The notes below the pieces were generated by a model, which was not told where the DNA came from, searched no databases, and saw only the letters and a list, made by a program, of their open reading frames with translations. DNA of 64,000 nt from Aralia elata. Taxonomy: Eukaryota; Streptophyta; Magnoliopsida; Apiales; Araliaceae. A program made the translations under genes and the position numbers. The stretch covers positions 18,533,206-18,597,205 of the forward strand of contig CM068388.1 of NCBI GenBank assembly GCA_034770075.1, read 5' to 3'. Below are positions 1 through 11,935 of this stretch, in pieces (the first letter of the stretch is position 1; every line of letters starts with the position of its first letter).

Positions 1-384
1 GATCTTGAGGATACTAGAGACTGTACGGATTTTTAAAACGTGCTAATCCAACAAAGCACTAGGTAACAAATTCGTACTTTAAATACATGGTATATATATT
101 TGTTGTTTCGTATAAAACTATAAAGATGATCTTGGTTTTATTTTATTTTTTTAAAAAACCTATTTTCGAAAAATTATTTCAACAATGAACAACGAGAAAA
201 CAAAAAATGAAAAAAGAGACCTCATAAATGTTAGACAAAAATTATAGTCAGGATACTTTAATCATACAAAATGTAAAAGCATACAATCATTTGCATAATG
301 GAAAATGTAAATTTAAAACTTGTAGAATTACTAATCATTTTTTGGTCTGCTGAGATTCAATTGATTTAAAACTCTTAAGAAAAA
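1..384. other. AT-rich DNA, no gene seen
   Basis: The first 384 bases are AT-rich, with stops in all frames. I see no coding segment, RNA gene or recognisable element end here. Confidence 0.6.
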
Positions 385-527
385 TTTTGAGAGTTGATAC
401 TTACACAAGTAAAATGATAGTTTCACAAGATCTCTCACATGAAGAGTAATTAATCCTACACTAATGTGAAAGAAATCTTGTGAAAATATCAAATTTTACT
501 TGTGAAAATATCAATTCTCAAAAAATA
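385..527. repeat. Hairpin MITE, copy 1
   Basis: The left arm (TTTTGAGAGTTGATAC... through CACAAGATCTCTCACAT) is an imperfect inverted repeat of the right arm (ATGTGAAAGAAATCTTGTG... through ATATCAATTCTCAAAA), so the piece folds into one long hairpin. There is no coding capacity. A second, smaller related hairpin follows at about 543-627 (arms TTGATATCT / AGATATCAA). Related sequence recurs at 37125-37246 and about 46518-46600, so this is a dispersed family. I could not assign a superfamily because I see no certain target duplication. Confidence 0.6.
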
Positions 528-694
528 TTATTTATAGATATTTTTTGAAAATTGATATCTTTCACATTAATAGGAAATGGACCGCACACTCATATGAGAG
601 GGAATTTCTGAAGATATCAATTCTACATTTTATTGTTTTTTGGAAAATATTATGTTTGTAGATAAAACTCAAGCTTTGTGGATAAATTAGAATA

Positions 695-1517
695 GGCTTA
701 AATATGGAATAATACCCTGAACTTTTAATATTTTTCCACTTTGGGGATTGTATTTTCATTTTTTTTAATTAGGGGATCAAACTTTTAATTTTTTTCCACT
801 TTGGGGATTGTCTTCTCAATTTTTTTCAATTAGGGGATTAAACTTTTATTTTTTTTTCCATTTTATGGATCGTCTGCTCAATTTTTTCAATTATAGGATT
901 AAACTTTTAATTTTTTTTGACATGACAGCGACACGTGACTAAAAAAATACTTATGTGTAATATTGAGTCTCATTTTAATATGTATTCAATTAATTTTTTA
1001 TACCAAAAAGGGTAAATATAAGACCATTATTAATTTTAAAGTAAATTATTATTATTATAATTTTAATATAAAACCATTATTAATTTTTTAAGTAAATTTA
1101 ATGATAATTTTACTCTTTTGGTAAATTATTAATTTTTAATTTTAATTTTTTTGGTAAATTTAATGTTTTAAAGTAAATTTAATGACAATTGTTTAAAGTA
1201 AAATTAATAATGATCTTATATTTATCATTTTTGGTACAAAAAATTAATCAAATAAATATTAAAATGAGACTCACTATTACACAAGTATTTTTTATTCACA
1301 TTTCGATGTCATGTCATCAATTTTTTAATGTTACACTATCAATTTATACGTAATCAAAAAATTTTAAGAGTTTAATTCTCTAATGAATAAAAATGAGAAG
1401 ACAATCCCCAAAATGGAAAAAAATTAAAATTTTAATCCCCTAATTGAAAAAATTAAAAAAACAATCCCCAAAGTGGAAAAACATTAAAAGTTCAGGGTAT
1501 TATTTCATATTTAAGCC
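695..1517. mobile_element. Mutator-like MITE with long terminal inverted repeats
   Basis: The left end reads GGCTTAAATATGGAATAATA and the right end is its reverse complement, TATTTCATATTTAAGCC, with the inverted similarity running over 200 bases inward (TTTCCACTTTGGGGATTGT matched by ACAATCCCCAAAGTGGAAA). Directly outside are 9-base flanks ATTAGAATA (686-694) and ATTAAAATA (1518-1526), 8 of 9 identical. Long TIRs with a 9-bp target duplication are the mark of Mutator-like elements. The interior is AT-rich, with no transposase frame, so it is non-autonomous. Arm segments containing TTTTTCCACTTTGGGGATTG are themselves repeated two or three times. Confidence 0.8.
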
Positions 1518-1701
1518 ATTAAAATAATGTCCATAATGCTGCTTGAGTAGAAGGCATCAAAGAAGGAAACTTGGATCCTAAACCAATATATGATATGGAT
1601 AATGCGTTGAAGTTTGTTGATATTAACTAGAAACTACAATTTGAAAGGAATGTGTCTTGTAATTTGCTGTGATTGATTTGAAAGTACCAAAGATGATAAC
1701 A

Positions 1702-1821
1702 ATGAAAGATAGACATCAGTTCCAAATGGCGCGCCCTTTGATTCTTTCGATTGGACTTTGTGCATATATACTTCTTTTAATTATCGAGTCATCCGGCAGG
1801 TTTGAACTCTCTTATCTTTGA
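1702..1821 (+). CDS. Short ORF with a signal-peptide-like start; possible first exon
   Basis: A 39-codon frame starts at ATG 1702, with a second in-frame ATG at 1726. From the second ATG it reads MARPLILSIGLCAYILLLII, a short basic start followed by a hydrophobic core, as in a secretory signal peptide. A GT (1800-1801, context GGCAG/GTTTGA) lies just after a Ser-Ser-Gly, where a first exon could end. The frame otherwise closes with TGA at 1819. No downstream exon was recognised before element A begins at 1907. It could be the first exon of a secreted or membrane protein cut off by A, or chance. Confidence 0.25.
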   Translation: MKDRHQFQMARPLILSIGLCAYILLLIIESSGRFELSYL

Positions 1822-1906
1822 ATTAAGAGGAAAATACATTTTTTTTTATATATTTAGAATTAGATAGTTTAATCGGAAATTAGATTATATTATAGAGAGT
1901 TGATCC

Positions 1907-2395
1907 TGTTGGGGTGTGTTTATTTGGGCCTGGTGGATACGGTGGGCCATAGTCCACGTGGAGAAATGTTCCCACGTAGGAGTCTGTTTGGACAGTGGGA
2001 GAATATTAAGGAATCTTAATTATATTTAATTTCTAACTCTTAAGGAAAGTGTCAGGATATGATTCGACTTTCTTCCTTTAAGGAGATTCAGTTTAATCTC
2101 ATTAAGGTATCTAACTTAATGAGAAGTTCTATTTTCATACGAGGACGAACATGAACTTGATGATGTGATTACTATAAATACAAGGCTAAACCCTAGTTCA
2201 CAGGTAATGATCTTTTTCCAACACTAAAGTATTAAACCTCCATTATTAAACCTTATTCAGCCTATACTTATTCTCACACCGGAGCTATCTCCCGACGGCT
2301 AAGGTTGTCAGCTCTCTGTGTGTGTTCTCCGTTTCTGTGCAGGATTGGACGCGCAGTTTGGTAATTGGGCGCGTGGATGAATCTTGACGTTAACA
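1907..2395 (+). repeat. 5' LTR of element A
   Basis: 489 bp, TG...CA ends, matching 36636-37124 along its full length with scattered substitutions. Both copies contain the segment GTTCCCACGTAGGAG and the terminal GGGCGCGTGGA block. Confidence 0.9.
2171..2181 (+). promoter_or_regulatory. TATA-like box in 5' LTR of A
   Basis: ACTATAAATACAAGG is a TATA-type core in the expected place for an LTR promoter, about 265 bases into the LTR. The matching site in the 3' LTR is ACTATAAATATAAGG near 36900. Transcription would start about 30 bases downstream, near the CCCTAGTTCACAGG segment. Confidence 0.5.
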
Positions 2396-2461
2396 TTGTC
2401 ACTAGAAGGAGGGCCTTAGTGTTAAATAATTCTCAATCACTCGGTAGTTTGATCAGAAGTA

Positions 2462-3858
2462 ATGGTGTCAAGTAAGGCAAAGACGGTGTCGGCACGTGGT
2501 GAATCTACGGCTGGTCTTTCTCAACCCAGAGGCTCGGTCAAGGATAGGTTGAGGCCATCGAGGAGCATTTCGGACAGGCTGGGCCCCCAAAGTCATTCAG
2601 TGGGCCCAACCGACCCACGAACGACAATTGTCTGGAGAAAATTGTTTTCGGCCACTCAAAGGATGCCAACCCATAATAGCCGTGCCGAATACCAGAATTC
2701 GAAACCGGGTCAGGGTCGAGACGAAAGGGAGACGATCCTAGCCAAAAAGATGCAATAGCATAAAGACACCGTAGAAGTTCTACGCCTTCAGCAGATAGTG
2801 TTGGATAAACAGTTGGTGTCGCTGTTAGATGGAGAAGAAGTTTCCTCCAGTCGTCATCGGAAAGTTTCGCCAGGAGACCGATCTAGGACATACTGTTCAG
2901 ATGGTTCTCGGCATGTAAGGAGTAGGCTCAGGAGCAGCTCTCAGGAGAGGATCAGGCAACGAAGCCGATCCTGTGATAGTACCAGGCGTCAAAGCAGCTC
3001 TAAAGAAGCAAGCAGTGAAAGCAGGGGAAGATCCGAACAGAGAAGGCGGATGGTCTCTCCGAATCAAGACGGGGATAGGCGAGAGCCATCCTCTTGAAGG
3101 GAAGATCCCGAGGCACTTTCCCGAAAGGACGGGGATAGGCGAGAGCCATCCTCTCGAAGGGAAGATCCCGAGGCACATGCCCGGAAGGACGGGGATAAGC
3201 GAGAGTCATCCCCTCGAAGAGAAGATCCTGAGGCACTCGCCTAGAGGGTTGCAGAGCTGGAGAGGATGCTCGCAATAGTTAATCAGGGGAAATAGGCTCC
3301 GGTTAATTCAGCCTCACCGTTCTCCCCGGAGATTGATCGAGTTCAGGTCGATCCTAATAAGAGGGTTCCACATATGGAGAATTACGATGGAACATGAGAC
3401 CCGTTCCATCATAGCCAGACATATAACCGGCTGATGAATTATTATGGCTACTCTGCTGTCGCTAAGTGTCAGATGTTTATCACAACCTTAAGGAAGAAGG
3501 CTCGGCAGTGGATGACTTCTCTAGCCCCGAACTCTATTTCATTATGGAAGGAACTCTGTGACAGGTTTCACGGTCGGTTTGGGAGTAACAAAAGGAGGGG
3601 AAAGCCAACGACCTCTTTAATGCAGATAAAACAGTATTCAAATGAGACATTGAGCCAGTACGTGAAGCGGTTCTGAGAGGCGGTCGGAGCAGTTACGGAT
3701 TTAAACGGCCCTCAGTCTCTCGGATACTTTACCACAGGGCTGGATGTGGTGAAATCAAAGAAGCTGGTAAAGGATATGATGTTCGATGCCCCGAAGAACT
3801 TGACCGAAGATTATGACAGGGCAGAGAAATTCATCACGACCGAGAAGGCCATGAGTAG
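2462..3858 (+). pseudogene. gag of element A, 5' part, broken
   Basis: The frame starts at ATG 2462 and is followed through several stops up to the insertion of element B. Domains in order: a basic N-terminal region; an Arg/Ser-rich stretch (about 2820-3060, many SR/RS pairs); three 20-residue repeats (3068-3247); then the structural Gag core, with MENYDGT near 3374, YNRLMNYYGYS, and LRKKARQWMTSL. The core fits the plant retrotransposon Gag family (PF03732 type). Stops lie after residue Q at 2756-2758 (TAG), at 3095 (TGA in repeat 1 where repeat 2 has CGA), and after KRF at 3674 (TGA in place of an expected Arg). The 3' remainder of gag resumes at 29363. Confidence 0.8.
3068..3247 (+). repeat. 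Three 60-bp tandem repeats coding 20 residues, in gag of A
   Basis: Units begin GACGGGGATAGGCGAGAG at 3068, 3128 and 3188, each 60 bases long, keeping frame. Each codes for DGDRREPSSRREDPEALSRK or a close variant, so this is an in-frame charged repeat. Unit 1 has TGA where unit 2 has CGA. Confidence 0.85.
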
Positions 3859-6800
3859 TGTGACGCCCCCGAATCCGGCTCACCTAAACCACAGATCCGG
3901 TATGTCACGATCTAACTCATATAATAACCTGTCAATAAATTATTGCGGAATAACAAAATATTTACATTGATATAACATAAATATTATCGTCTCAAGTCTC
4001 GAAACCATAAGTAAGGCACAACATAACTAATACATCATACTAATGGGTCTGAATACATAACACGACTTAATACATAATCTTGAATAAGTCTTGACACATA
4101 ACAGAAAATATAACATAGTAAGACAAAGCTAATCCGTAGCTTTGCCTTTGCCTTTGTCCTTCCCCGAGCTCTCGCCTCTTTCGGTAACAACTGACATGTT
4201 TTAAGGAAAGCAAGAGTGAGCAACAAATTTGCCCAAAAAGTATAATTACAATAAAGGTAAGTAATCATGAATAAGGTTTTTGCAGCCTCAAAGGTTTCGA
4301 CGAATATTGAATAACTCAGGAAATGAATATGTAGATTGTGAATAAGGTCAGTTTCTAAAGTTTTAATTCAATTCTTTACTACCAATGATGAGTCACTATG
4401 GACTGAAGAAGATTCCAAAGATTTCCATAATTTCAAGTTAATGAATCATTCGACACTGAGTGGCCACTAAGGACCGAGAATTTCAACTAGAATTAACAGT
4501 ATTGCACTGATAACCCAAAACTGAGTGGTCATTAAGGACCATGAACTTCTACTAAAATCACCAGTATTACCCTGATGACCCAAAACAAGTACGATAGGTG
4601 ATCAACCTAAAGTACCCAGCATTATGCATAACCCTCAAACTTGTTGTTCGCGCGCGTGTCGGTCCCCCGACAAAATATAATTTCCCCTTCTATGAGGGTT
4701 GTTTATCTCAGCAGATATAAAAGCCCGCACCAAAGCAATTGGTTTGGATCACTTTCTAATTCATGAATAATGGTCTAGCCGAGTCAAATGGCATCGACAC
4801 TCTTTATAAACAGTTCATGCATAATTTGAACATAAAAGCTTTAACAGTTTATCTCATAGCATATCTTGAATACTTGTGCAAATGCTAAAATATTTACAGA
4901 AGTATGGAATTCACACAACCATATATGTATTACGTAAATATCATCCAAAAGAATATAATCAAATGAAATTGAAATACTTGCCTAACACAAGGCTTGGACA
5001 AAGGTTAGGAAGCTTGCACAACATATAACATTATATGAGATAGGAAACTTGCTCAATATAAAGGTTGAGTAAGTTGAAGAATTTTGCACTCAATATATAT
5101 AACATGAACGAAGTTAGAGAACTTGCACAATATAACTTGAGTAAGGTAAGGAACTTGCACAATATAACTTGAGTAGGGTAAGGAACTTGTATTCAATATA
5201 TATATAAAGAATGAAGTTAAGGAACTTGTCTCTTTCGTGGATTAGGCTTAACGTAAATTGTTCTTCAAATATCCTACACAATGTAGTACACAATCACATA
5301 CCAATTAGTCACATAAGGGATACTAAATATTGGTTTATACTACTCTATAATGTTTCACTCTTATTAGAAATAAAATAAGGTTATACACACTAGTTACGAC
5401 GTTATGACGCTTGCACGTCCGTACGCCAAACTTGTCTACTCGAACGCCCAAGCGACATGCATTTGCGTACGCCTAGCACGCCCATTCAATTTATCTAATA
5501 CCCATTGGTTAAAGCTAAACATCATTATAAATCATAATTATCATGTTTTAGGACTTAGAATAATATCTTTTAGCGTTGGAAGCATTACACGTTACATACG
5601 TATATGCCCGACGCCCTCCGATTGCCTCCAATTACACATCAGTCCTATAAATGGCCAATTTAGAAATTGATCCTGACCTCAAATGTTAACACTTATTAAA
5701 AGAAAGTTGTAGGTCTACTCTTTCTCGTTCTGAATCATCTTGAATCAACTCAATCCGAGTTCGTATGAGAAAGTTATACCTATTTTTCTAAGGGAGGTCA
5801 AAACTGTCTAGCCAACTGCAGCCCCAGCACGACCCGCGCTCAAATGGCCTTACTATGAGCGCAGCCGACGCCCAACCGTATGTATCCCAGGTGAGCATTT
5901 GCACCAGCTTCGCGACTTCGACCTCCTTTCATTCCGATCTTCATATATCCTCCTATACACGTTCAAATCGTCCATAACAGTCCATAGTCCATTTTTGTCC
6001 ATTTTCTTTCTCCTTTATGCATAGGTACATATTTCTTTCATGTTTGTTCCACTTTGATATTATTATGAAGATTTTTAGGGTCTTAAGAATATCCTTAGTC
6101 GTCCATAAACAACCAACAACACCATAACAACACAAATCCAACCAACAAGCAAATAAGCAAGAAAATAAGAAAAACTTAGAAAGTTAGAAAAAATGAGTTT
6201 GGATAAGCTATTTACCTCTTGGATTCTCCTCCTAGGTTGCTAAATGGTTACTAGAGCTTTGTTAAAACCTCTCATCTTCTTCCTTGGTGTCTCCCGAACA
6301 CCTATGCAAGCTCCTCTTGCTCCACCCACTTGCTTCTCTCTAGAATGGTTTCTCTCTCTCTAGCTTCTTCTTCTTCTTCTTTTCTGCAGATTTCTCTCTT
6401 CTCTCTTCTCTTACCTTCTCCCGTTACCTCTCTCTTTCTCACTCCCTTAGCTTGCAAATGAGCTGAAGTTTGTAAGGAATGGAAATGCAATGGTTTCGGA
6501 AGAATATAGCTTGGGAGAGTGAATGGGTTCTTCTTCTCTTAGCTTCTCTCTCTCTCTATGCAACTTTTCTCAATTATCTTCTCCCTTAGCAAGTGAACTG
6601 ATGGTTGTTTCGAATGAGGAAGGAATGGAGATCGGATGGGATTGAATGGGGAGGAATGGGAGTGTAGTGCCCAAGCTCTTGAAATGAGTTTTGAGGAGAA
6701 TGTTGCAATTTGAGTTGTAATTTCTTGGCTCAAGGCCATTTGGCCGACATCCCCATCCCTTGCTAAATTCTCATTGGCTCACATGTTCCTTCCTAAATTC

Positions 6801-7369
6801 CTATTGGCTATTAAATGTTTCCTTGTCTCCTCTTCATTCTACATATCCGAATATTGCTCCATTTATTACCCAAATTGGTAATTAACTCTTCCCAAAATTA
6901 AAATTGGTACTCCCATAAAATATTGAGACGCGTAAAAATAATTATTATGGGGTTTGTCTATTAATTCGGAACACCCCCATTATATATTTCGGATATAGAT
7001 TAAAACACGATTGTGTTCAAAAGGAAAATCCGACACTTGGAAAAATTATCTATTCGCATACGTGTATTAACGAAATTTATTAAAGTCGAAAAAGGCGCAA
7101 AAATATTTTGGCATGAATAGTGCCATGAATAGTGCCTCGTGAAATGTGCCACGTGAATAGTGATTTTTACGATTTTTTTCGAAATCAATTCATTCACTCC
7201 AAAGACACAATAACACATAAAATTTAACACGTACACATAATCTCACTTGTAACACAACCTTTAAGCATATAACACAGAATAATAATAATAAAAAAAACAA
7301 AAATTAAAAAATCATTTATTCCCACATAAACTCGGGTTACAAGGAAATTCAAAATTCCCAATCGTTACA
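3859..7369 (-). repeat. 3' LTR of element B (3511 bp, with internal deletion)
   Basis: Matches 25409-29362 throughout, apart from a missing block of about 468 bp: the junction near 5968-5975 corresponds to 27530-27998 in the other LTR. Both sides of the missing block carry GTCCAT, so loss by short-repeat recombination is likely. The E LTRs also have sequence at this place, so the short form is derived. The LTR holds a cluster of short tandem repeats (4975-5235) and pyrimidine-rich microsatellite tracts (about 6340-6430, CTCTCT and CTTCTTCTT runs). No gene is carried; short frames within it are chance. Confidence 0.88.
4975..5235. repeat. Short tandem repeats inside LTR of B
   Basis: Repeats of about 35-40 bp, built on AGGAACTTGCACAATATAACTTGAGTAAGG with variants (AGGAAACTTGCTCAATATAAAGG), occur about five times. 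The same array is in the other LTR at 26520-26790. The E LTRs keep only a short version. Confidence 0.7.
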
Positions 7370-7426
7370 TTCTCTCCCTTATAAGGATTCTGTCCCCAGA
7401 ATCACAATACAAGGTTAAACAAAAAG

Positions 7427-10400
7427 TTAGGGGTAATTCTCCTTTATCTTATCTTCTAATTCCCACGTAGCCTCCTCGGCATTGTGGTTTCGCCAAACTA
7501 CTTTTACAGAAGGTATAACCTTATTTCTTAATACTTGCTCCTTCTTATCAATTATCTGAATAATAATTTCTTCGTACATAAGATCTTTCTCTATTTGAAC
7601 GGGCTCATACGATATCACGTGCTTATAGTCGGGTTTATATGGTCGTAACACTGAGATGTGGAACACATTGTGGATATGCTCCAGTTCAGGAGGTAAGGCT
7701 ACCTCGTACGCTACTTCACCCACTCTTCTCAATACTTCAAACGGTCCTATGAATCTCGGGCTTAACTTTCCTTTCTTGCCAAATCGGATCTTCCCCTTCC
7801 AGGGAGATACCTTCAAAAACACAAAATTACCACTTTCAAAATCTTGGTTTTGACGGTGCAAATCCGCGTATTTCTTTTGCCGATCTTGGGTTGCTACCAA
7901 TCTGGCTCTTATTGTCTTCACAACCTCTGCCGTTTGCTGGACTAATTCTGGTCCCAACAATCGTCGTTCTCCAACTTCATCCCAACATAACGGTGTTCTG
8001 CACTTTCTTCCGTAGAAAGCTTCATATGGCAGCATACCGATACTTGCGTGATAGCTATTGTTATAAGCAAATTCAACGAGGGGTAAATGGTCATCCCAGT
8101 TTCCTTTGAGGTCCATCACACAAGCTCTGAGCATGTCTTCTAGTGTCTGTATTGTTCTCTCGTTCTGGCCGTCAGTTTGAGGATGATAAGCAGTACTTAG
8201 CCTTAATTGCGTTCCCATTCTTTCTTGCAAGCTCTTCCAAAAATTTGACGTGAAGCGCGGATCTCAATCTGAAACAATTGACACCGGCACTCCATGTCGC
8301 GAAATAATTTCCTTTATATACAACTTTGCTAACTGATTTAAATTAAATCGGATCCTTATTGGTAGAAAGTGTGCTGACTTTGTCAATCGATCCACAATAA
8401 CCCATATTGCATCATAGCCCTTATGTGTGCTTGGAAGTCCCACTACGAAGTCCATTGTAATGTGCTCCCATTTCCATTATAGTATCTTCAATGGTTGAAG
8501 TAGTCCACTTGGTCTCTGATGCTCTTCTTTGACTCGTTGACATGTGAGACACTTATTGACACACTCTGCCACATCTCGCTTCAAGTTTGGCCACCAAAAG
8601 TGCTGACGTAGATCCCTGTACATTTTTGTGCTTCTTGGGTGAACAGAGTATGGTGAATTATGAGCCTCATGCAAGATTGCCTCTCTTAGTTCGGTCACAG
8701 CTGACACCCACACACGTTCTTTGAATCTCAAGATACCATCTTTATCCAACCTGAACTTTTCTCCATCGTCTTCTGCTACTCTTTTCTTTATCTTTTCACA
8801 TTCCTTATCATTTTACTGCGCGTCCTTCACTTTGTCCAACACTGTTGGACGAGCTTCCATTATGAATAATTGCTCTACTGCCACTTTCGGACTTTTCACT
8901 TCTATCTCTAGTCGCGCCATTTCCTTCACTAGCTCCTCCTGTGTTGTCAACCTGAACAAACTCTCCCTTCCTTTTCTACTCAACGCATCTGCTACTACGT
9001 TGGCCGTCCCTGGGTGATAAAGAATTTCACAGTCGTAATCTTTGATTAGTTCCAACCACCTCCTTTGTCGCATATTGAGCTCCTTCTATGTGAAAATATA
9101 TTTCAGACTTTTGTGGTCCGTATATATCTCACATTTTCCCCATAAAGATAGTGCCTCCAAATCTTCAGTACAAAAACTGCCGCAGCTAATTCCAAGTCAT
9201 GGGCAGGGTATCGTTTTTCATAGTCCTTCAATTGACGTGACGCACACGTAATTACCTTGCCATGTTGCATTAGAACACAACCAAGGCCTTGGTGAGACGC
9301 ATCACTATACACTACAAAACCTCCAGTATCATCCGGTAGAGATAATATAGGCGCCTTGCTCAATCTCTTCTTCAACTCCCTGAAACATTCTTCGCACTTT
9401 TCCGTCCAAACAAATTTCACAGTCTTCCTCGTTAAATAGGTCAACGAGGTCGCTATCTTAGAAAAATCTTGGATAAATCTTCGATAATATCCGACTAACC
9501 CTAAGAAACTTCTCACCTCAGTCGGCATCCTCGGTTGTTCCTAGTTACTCACCGCCTCCACCTTCGCTGGATCCATTGAGATTCCATCTTTGCCTATCAC
9601 GTGCCCTAAAAATTGTTCCCTTTCCATCCAAAATTCACATTTAGAAAGATTCGCGTACAACTTCTCCCTTCTCAGTGTCTCTAGTACCGCTTCCAGATGC
9701 TCGGCGTGCTCTTCTTTGGTCTTTGAATAAATTAGAATGTCATCGATGAAAACTACCATAAACTTGTCTAGGTATGGCTTAAGAATTCGATTCATCAAAT
9801 CCATAAATGCTGCTGGCGCATTCGTCAAACCGAAAGACATCACCAAAAATTCATAGTGACCATACCGCTTACGAAACGCAGTCGTAGGCGCATCCTCCTT
9901 CCTCACCTTTAACTGGTGATATCCGGTCCTCAAATCTATCTTCGAGAAATATCTTGCTCCTTGCAGTTGATCAAAAAGGTCATCGATTCTCGGCAATGGA
10001 TACTTGTTCTTGATTGTTGCCTTGTTCAACTCTCGATAGTCGATACACAATCTCATCGATCCGTCTTTCTTCTTGACGAACAAAATTGGTGCTCCCCATG
10101 GGGACACACTCGGCTGAATATACCCCTTGTCTAGCAATTCTTGAAATTGTAACATCAATTCCTTCATTTCCACCGGTGCCATACAATACGGGGTTTTTTA
10201 AATTGGTGTCGTCCCTGGCGCTAAATCTATTACGAATTCAATTTCCCTATCTGGCGTAAGACCGGGTAAATCGTCCGGAAACACATCTTGGAATTCCTTT
10301 ACGATTGGTATATTCCTCATCTGTACTCCCCCTTTCTTCGTATCTACAATATAGGCTAAATAACCTACACATCCTTTCCTTAATAATTTCTTGGCCTGCA

Positions 10401-10829
10401 TCATCGTAAGACAACACGATTGTCTAAGCGATGCGCTACCATAAAACATTACCCTAGACCGGTTCGGGGTCCGAAGGTTCACACTTTTGTTCTGACAATC
10501 AATTACTGCTGCATGGTCATACAACCAATCCATTCCTAATATCACATCAAACTCCCCCAATTTAATCGGGATCAAATCTACATTCAGGTTATGACCCTTA
10601 ATTTCAGCATAACAATCACGGTATATGAACTCTAAAGGGATTACCTCCTCATTGGCAATTTCTATGCTCAAGGGATGTTTTAGTCGCTCTTGGGGTAACT
10701 TTAATCGTCTAGCAAATTCTTCCGACACAAACGAATAGGTAGCACCCGAATCAAACAATACGTAAGCATTTATATCATTGATAGGGATAATACTTGACAC
10801 CACGTCCTTTGAAGCTATGGCATCCTGGC
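7427..10829 (-). pseudogene. pol of element B (protease, RT, RNase H, integrase, chromodomain)
   Basis: Read leftwards from about 10829. Protease active site LFDSGATYSFVS lies near 10760. Reverse transcriptase follows (WGAPILFVKKKDGSMRLCID, then VVFIDDILIYS near 9750), then RNase H (VVYSDASHQGLG, near 9300), and integrase with an HHCC zinc region (HEAHNS...H...CLTCQR near 8530-8670). The integrase core is MDFVVGLP...TAYHPQTDGQNERT, and the C-terminal chromodomain (VKVVWRNHNAEEATWELEDK) ends at 7427. Stops and shifts break it near 10190, 9535, 9100, 8815, 8470 and 8255. The last is TGA in SD-stop-DPRFTS, where element E has CGA. The protein would be a non-functional polyprotein. Confidence 0.85.
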
Positions 10830-11935
10830 CGTCATGTTGAATGTCCTGGCGATTGGTCGGCTAGGCTGCGTAGGTCCACCAGTCATTGGCTTGTTATTTC
10901 CTCCTTTGTAACCACTCCCTCCACTGCTTCCTTTCTTTGGGCAGTCTTTGATCTGATGTTGCGTCGATCTGCAAGCGAAACATCCATGGATTTTCTTCGG
11001 ATTTGGGCAATTTGGTGCCATATGTCCTTCCTGGCCACAGTTATAGCAGACACGACGTCCCCTCAAACATTCTCCCATGTGACTCTTACCACATTTCGGA
11101 CATGCCACACTTTGCTTCTTAAACCCTCCCTGGTTGCTTCTAGTCGGATTATTGTTGGTGTTATTGCTGTTGCCGCTATCCCACTTTCTTTTCCCCAGGT
11201 TGCTTCCCCCGCTACTATTTCTTCCACGATGGTCACCTCCGCTTTTCTTATTCTTCCTTTCCTTATTGTATTGACTCAAGGCTTCACTACCACCTTCAGC
11301 AATGATGGCCTTCTCTAGCAGTGCACTGAAAGTCTCGATCTGAAGAATAGACACCTTACTCTAGACCCATGGCTTCAGCCCTTGCTCGAACCGCTGTGCA
11401 TTCCGCTCTTCTATATCCACTTGGTGTGGCGCAAAGCGTGCGAGTTCGTAAAATTTGGCGGCGTACTGCGCCACCGTCATGTCCCCTTGCTTTAATTCTA
11501 GAAACTTTACTTCCATCCGACTTTTCATGCTCTTCAAAAAATAGTTCTCGAAGAATAGTTCTTTGAATCTTTCTCATGGTACTACCCCTTCGTCGACCCG
11601 TTGTTGATTGGCCTCTCACCAATTGTTCGTCTCTCCCTTCATCATATAGGTGGCGAATACCGTTTTCTGGTCTTCTCCACGCGTGCGATGGTAAAAGCTT
11701 TCTCTATTTCTTTGACCCAAGACTAGGCCTCGATCGGGTCAGTCGTTCCTTTGAACTCCAGGGGTCCTACACTTTTGAAGTCTTTGAAATTTGCTACGGG
11801 GACAGTTAGGGGAATGGGGTTTCTGGGTCTCGCATTCCTGCCCTGGAATACTCCCTCTAGTAGGTCTGCTTGGCCTCCTTGGTTATTCACTGATCCTTCG
11901 GGTGTTTGTGGAACTGGTATTCTACGCGGCGACAT
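10830..11935 (-). pseudogene. gag of element B, frameshifted
   Basis: Starts MSPRRIPVPQTPEG at 11935. The Gag core (NFKDFKSVGPLEFKGTTDPIEA) stops near 11723 and continues in another frame. The element E copy reads through the same place as EAQSWVKEVEKAF, so a TAG replaces a Gln codon. The C-terminal part (11354-10830) has two CCHC zinc knuckles (CYNCGQEGHMAPNC and CFACRSTQHQIKDC) plus a further CPKCGKSHMGEC motif, as in Tekay Gag. Long + strand frames opposite it (for example 10794-11318) are shadows. Confidence 0.8.

Noticed and set aside
2897..3275. - strand frames of about 90 codons
   Set aside because: They mirror the 60-bp tandem repeats of gag A on the other strand, so repetition alone keeps them open.
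5404..5670. + strand ORF of 88 codons repeated at 26963 and partly near 54897
   Set aside because: It lies within the long Tekay LTRs, and its sequence differs between copies without keeping codon structure. It is a shared LTR sequence, not a gene.
10794..11318. 174-codon + strand frame
   Set aside because: It is the reverse complement of the zinc-knuckle part of B gag. The - strand frame carries real motifs.
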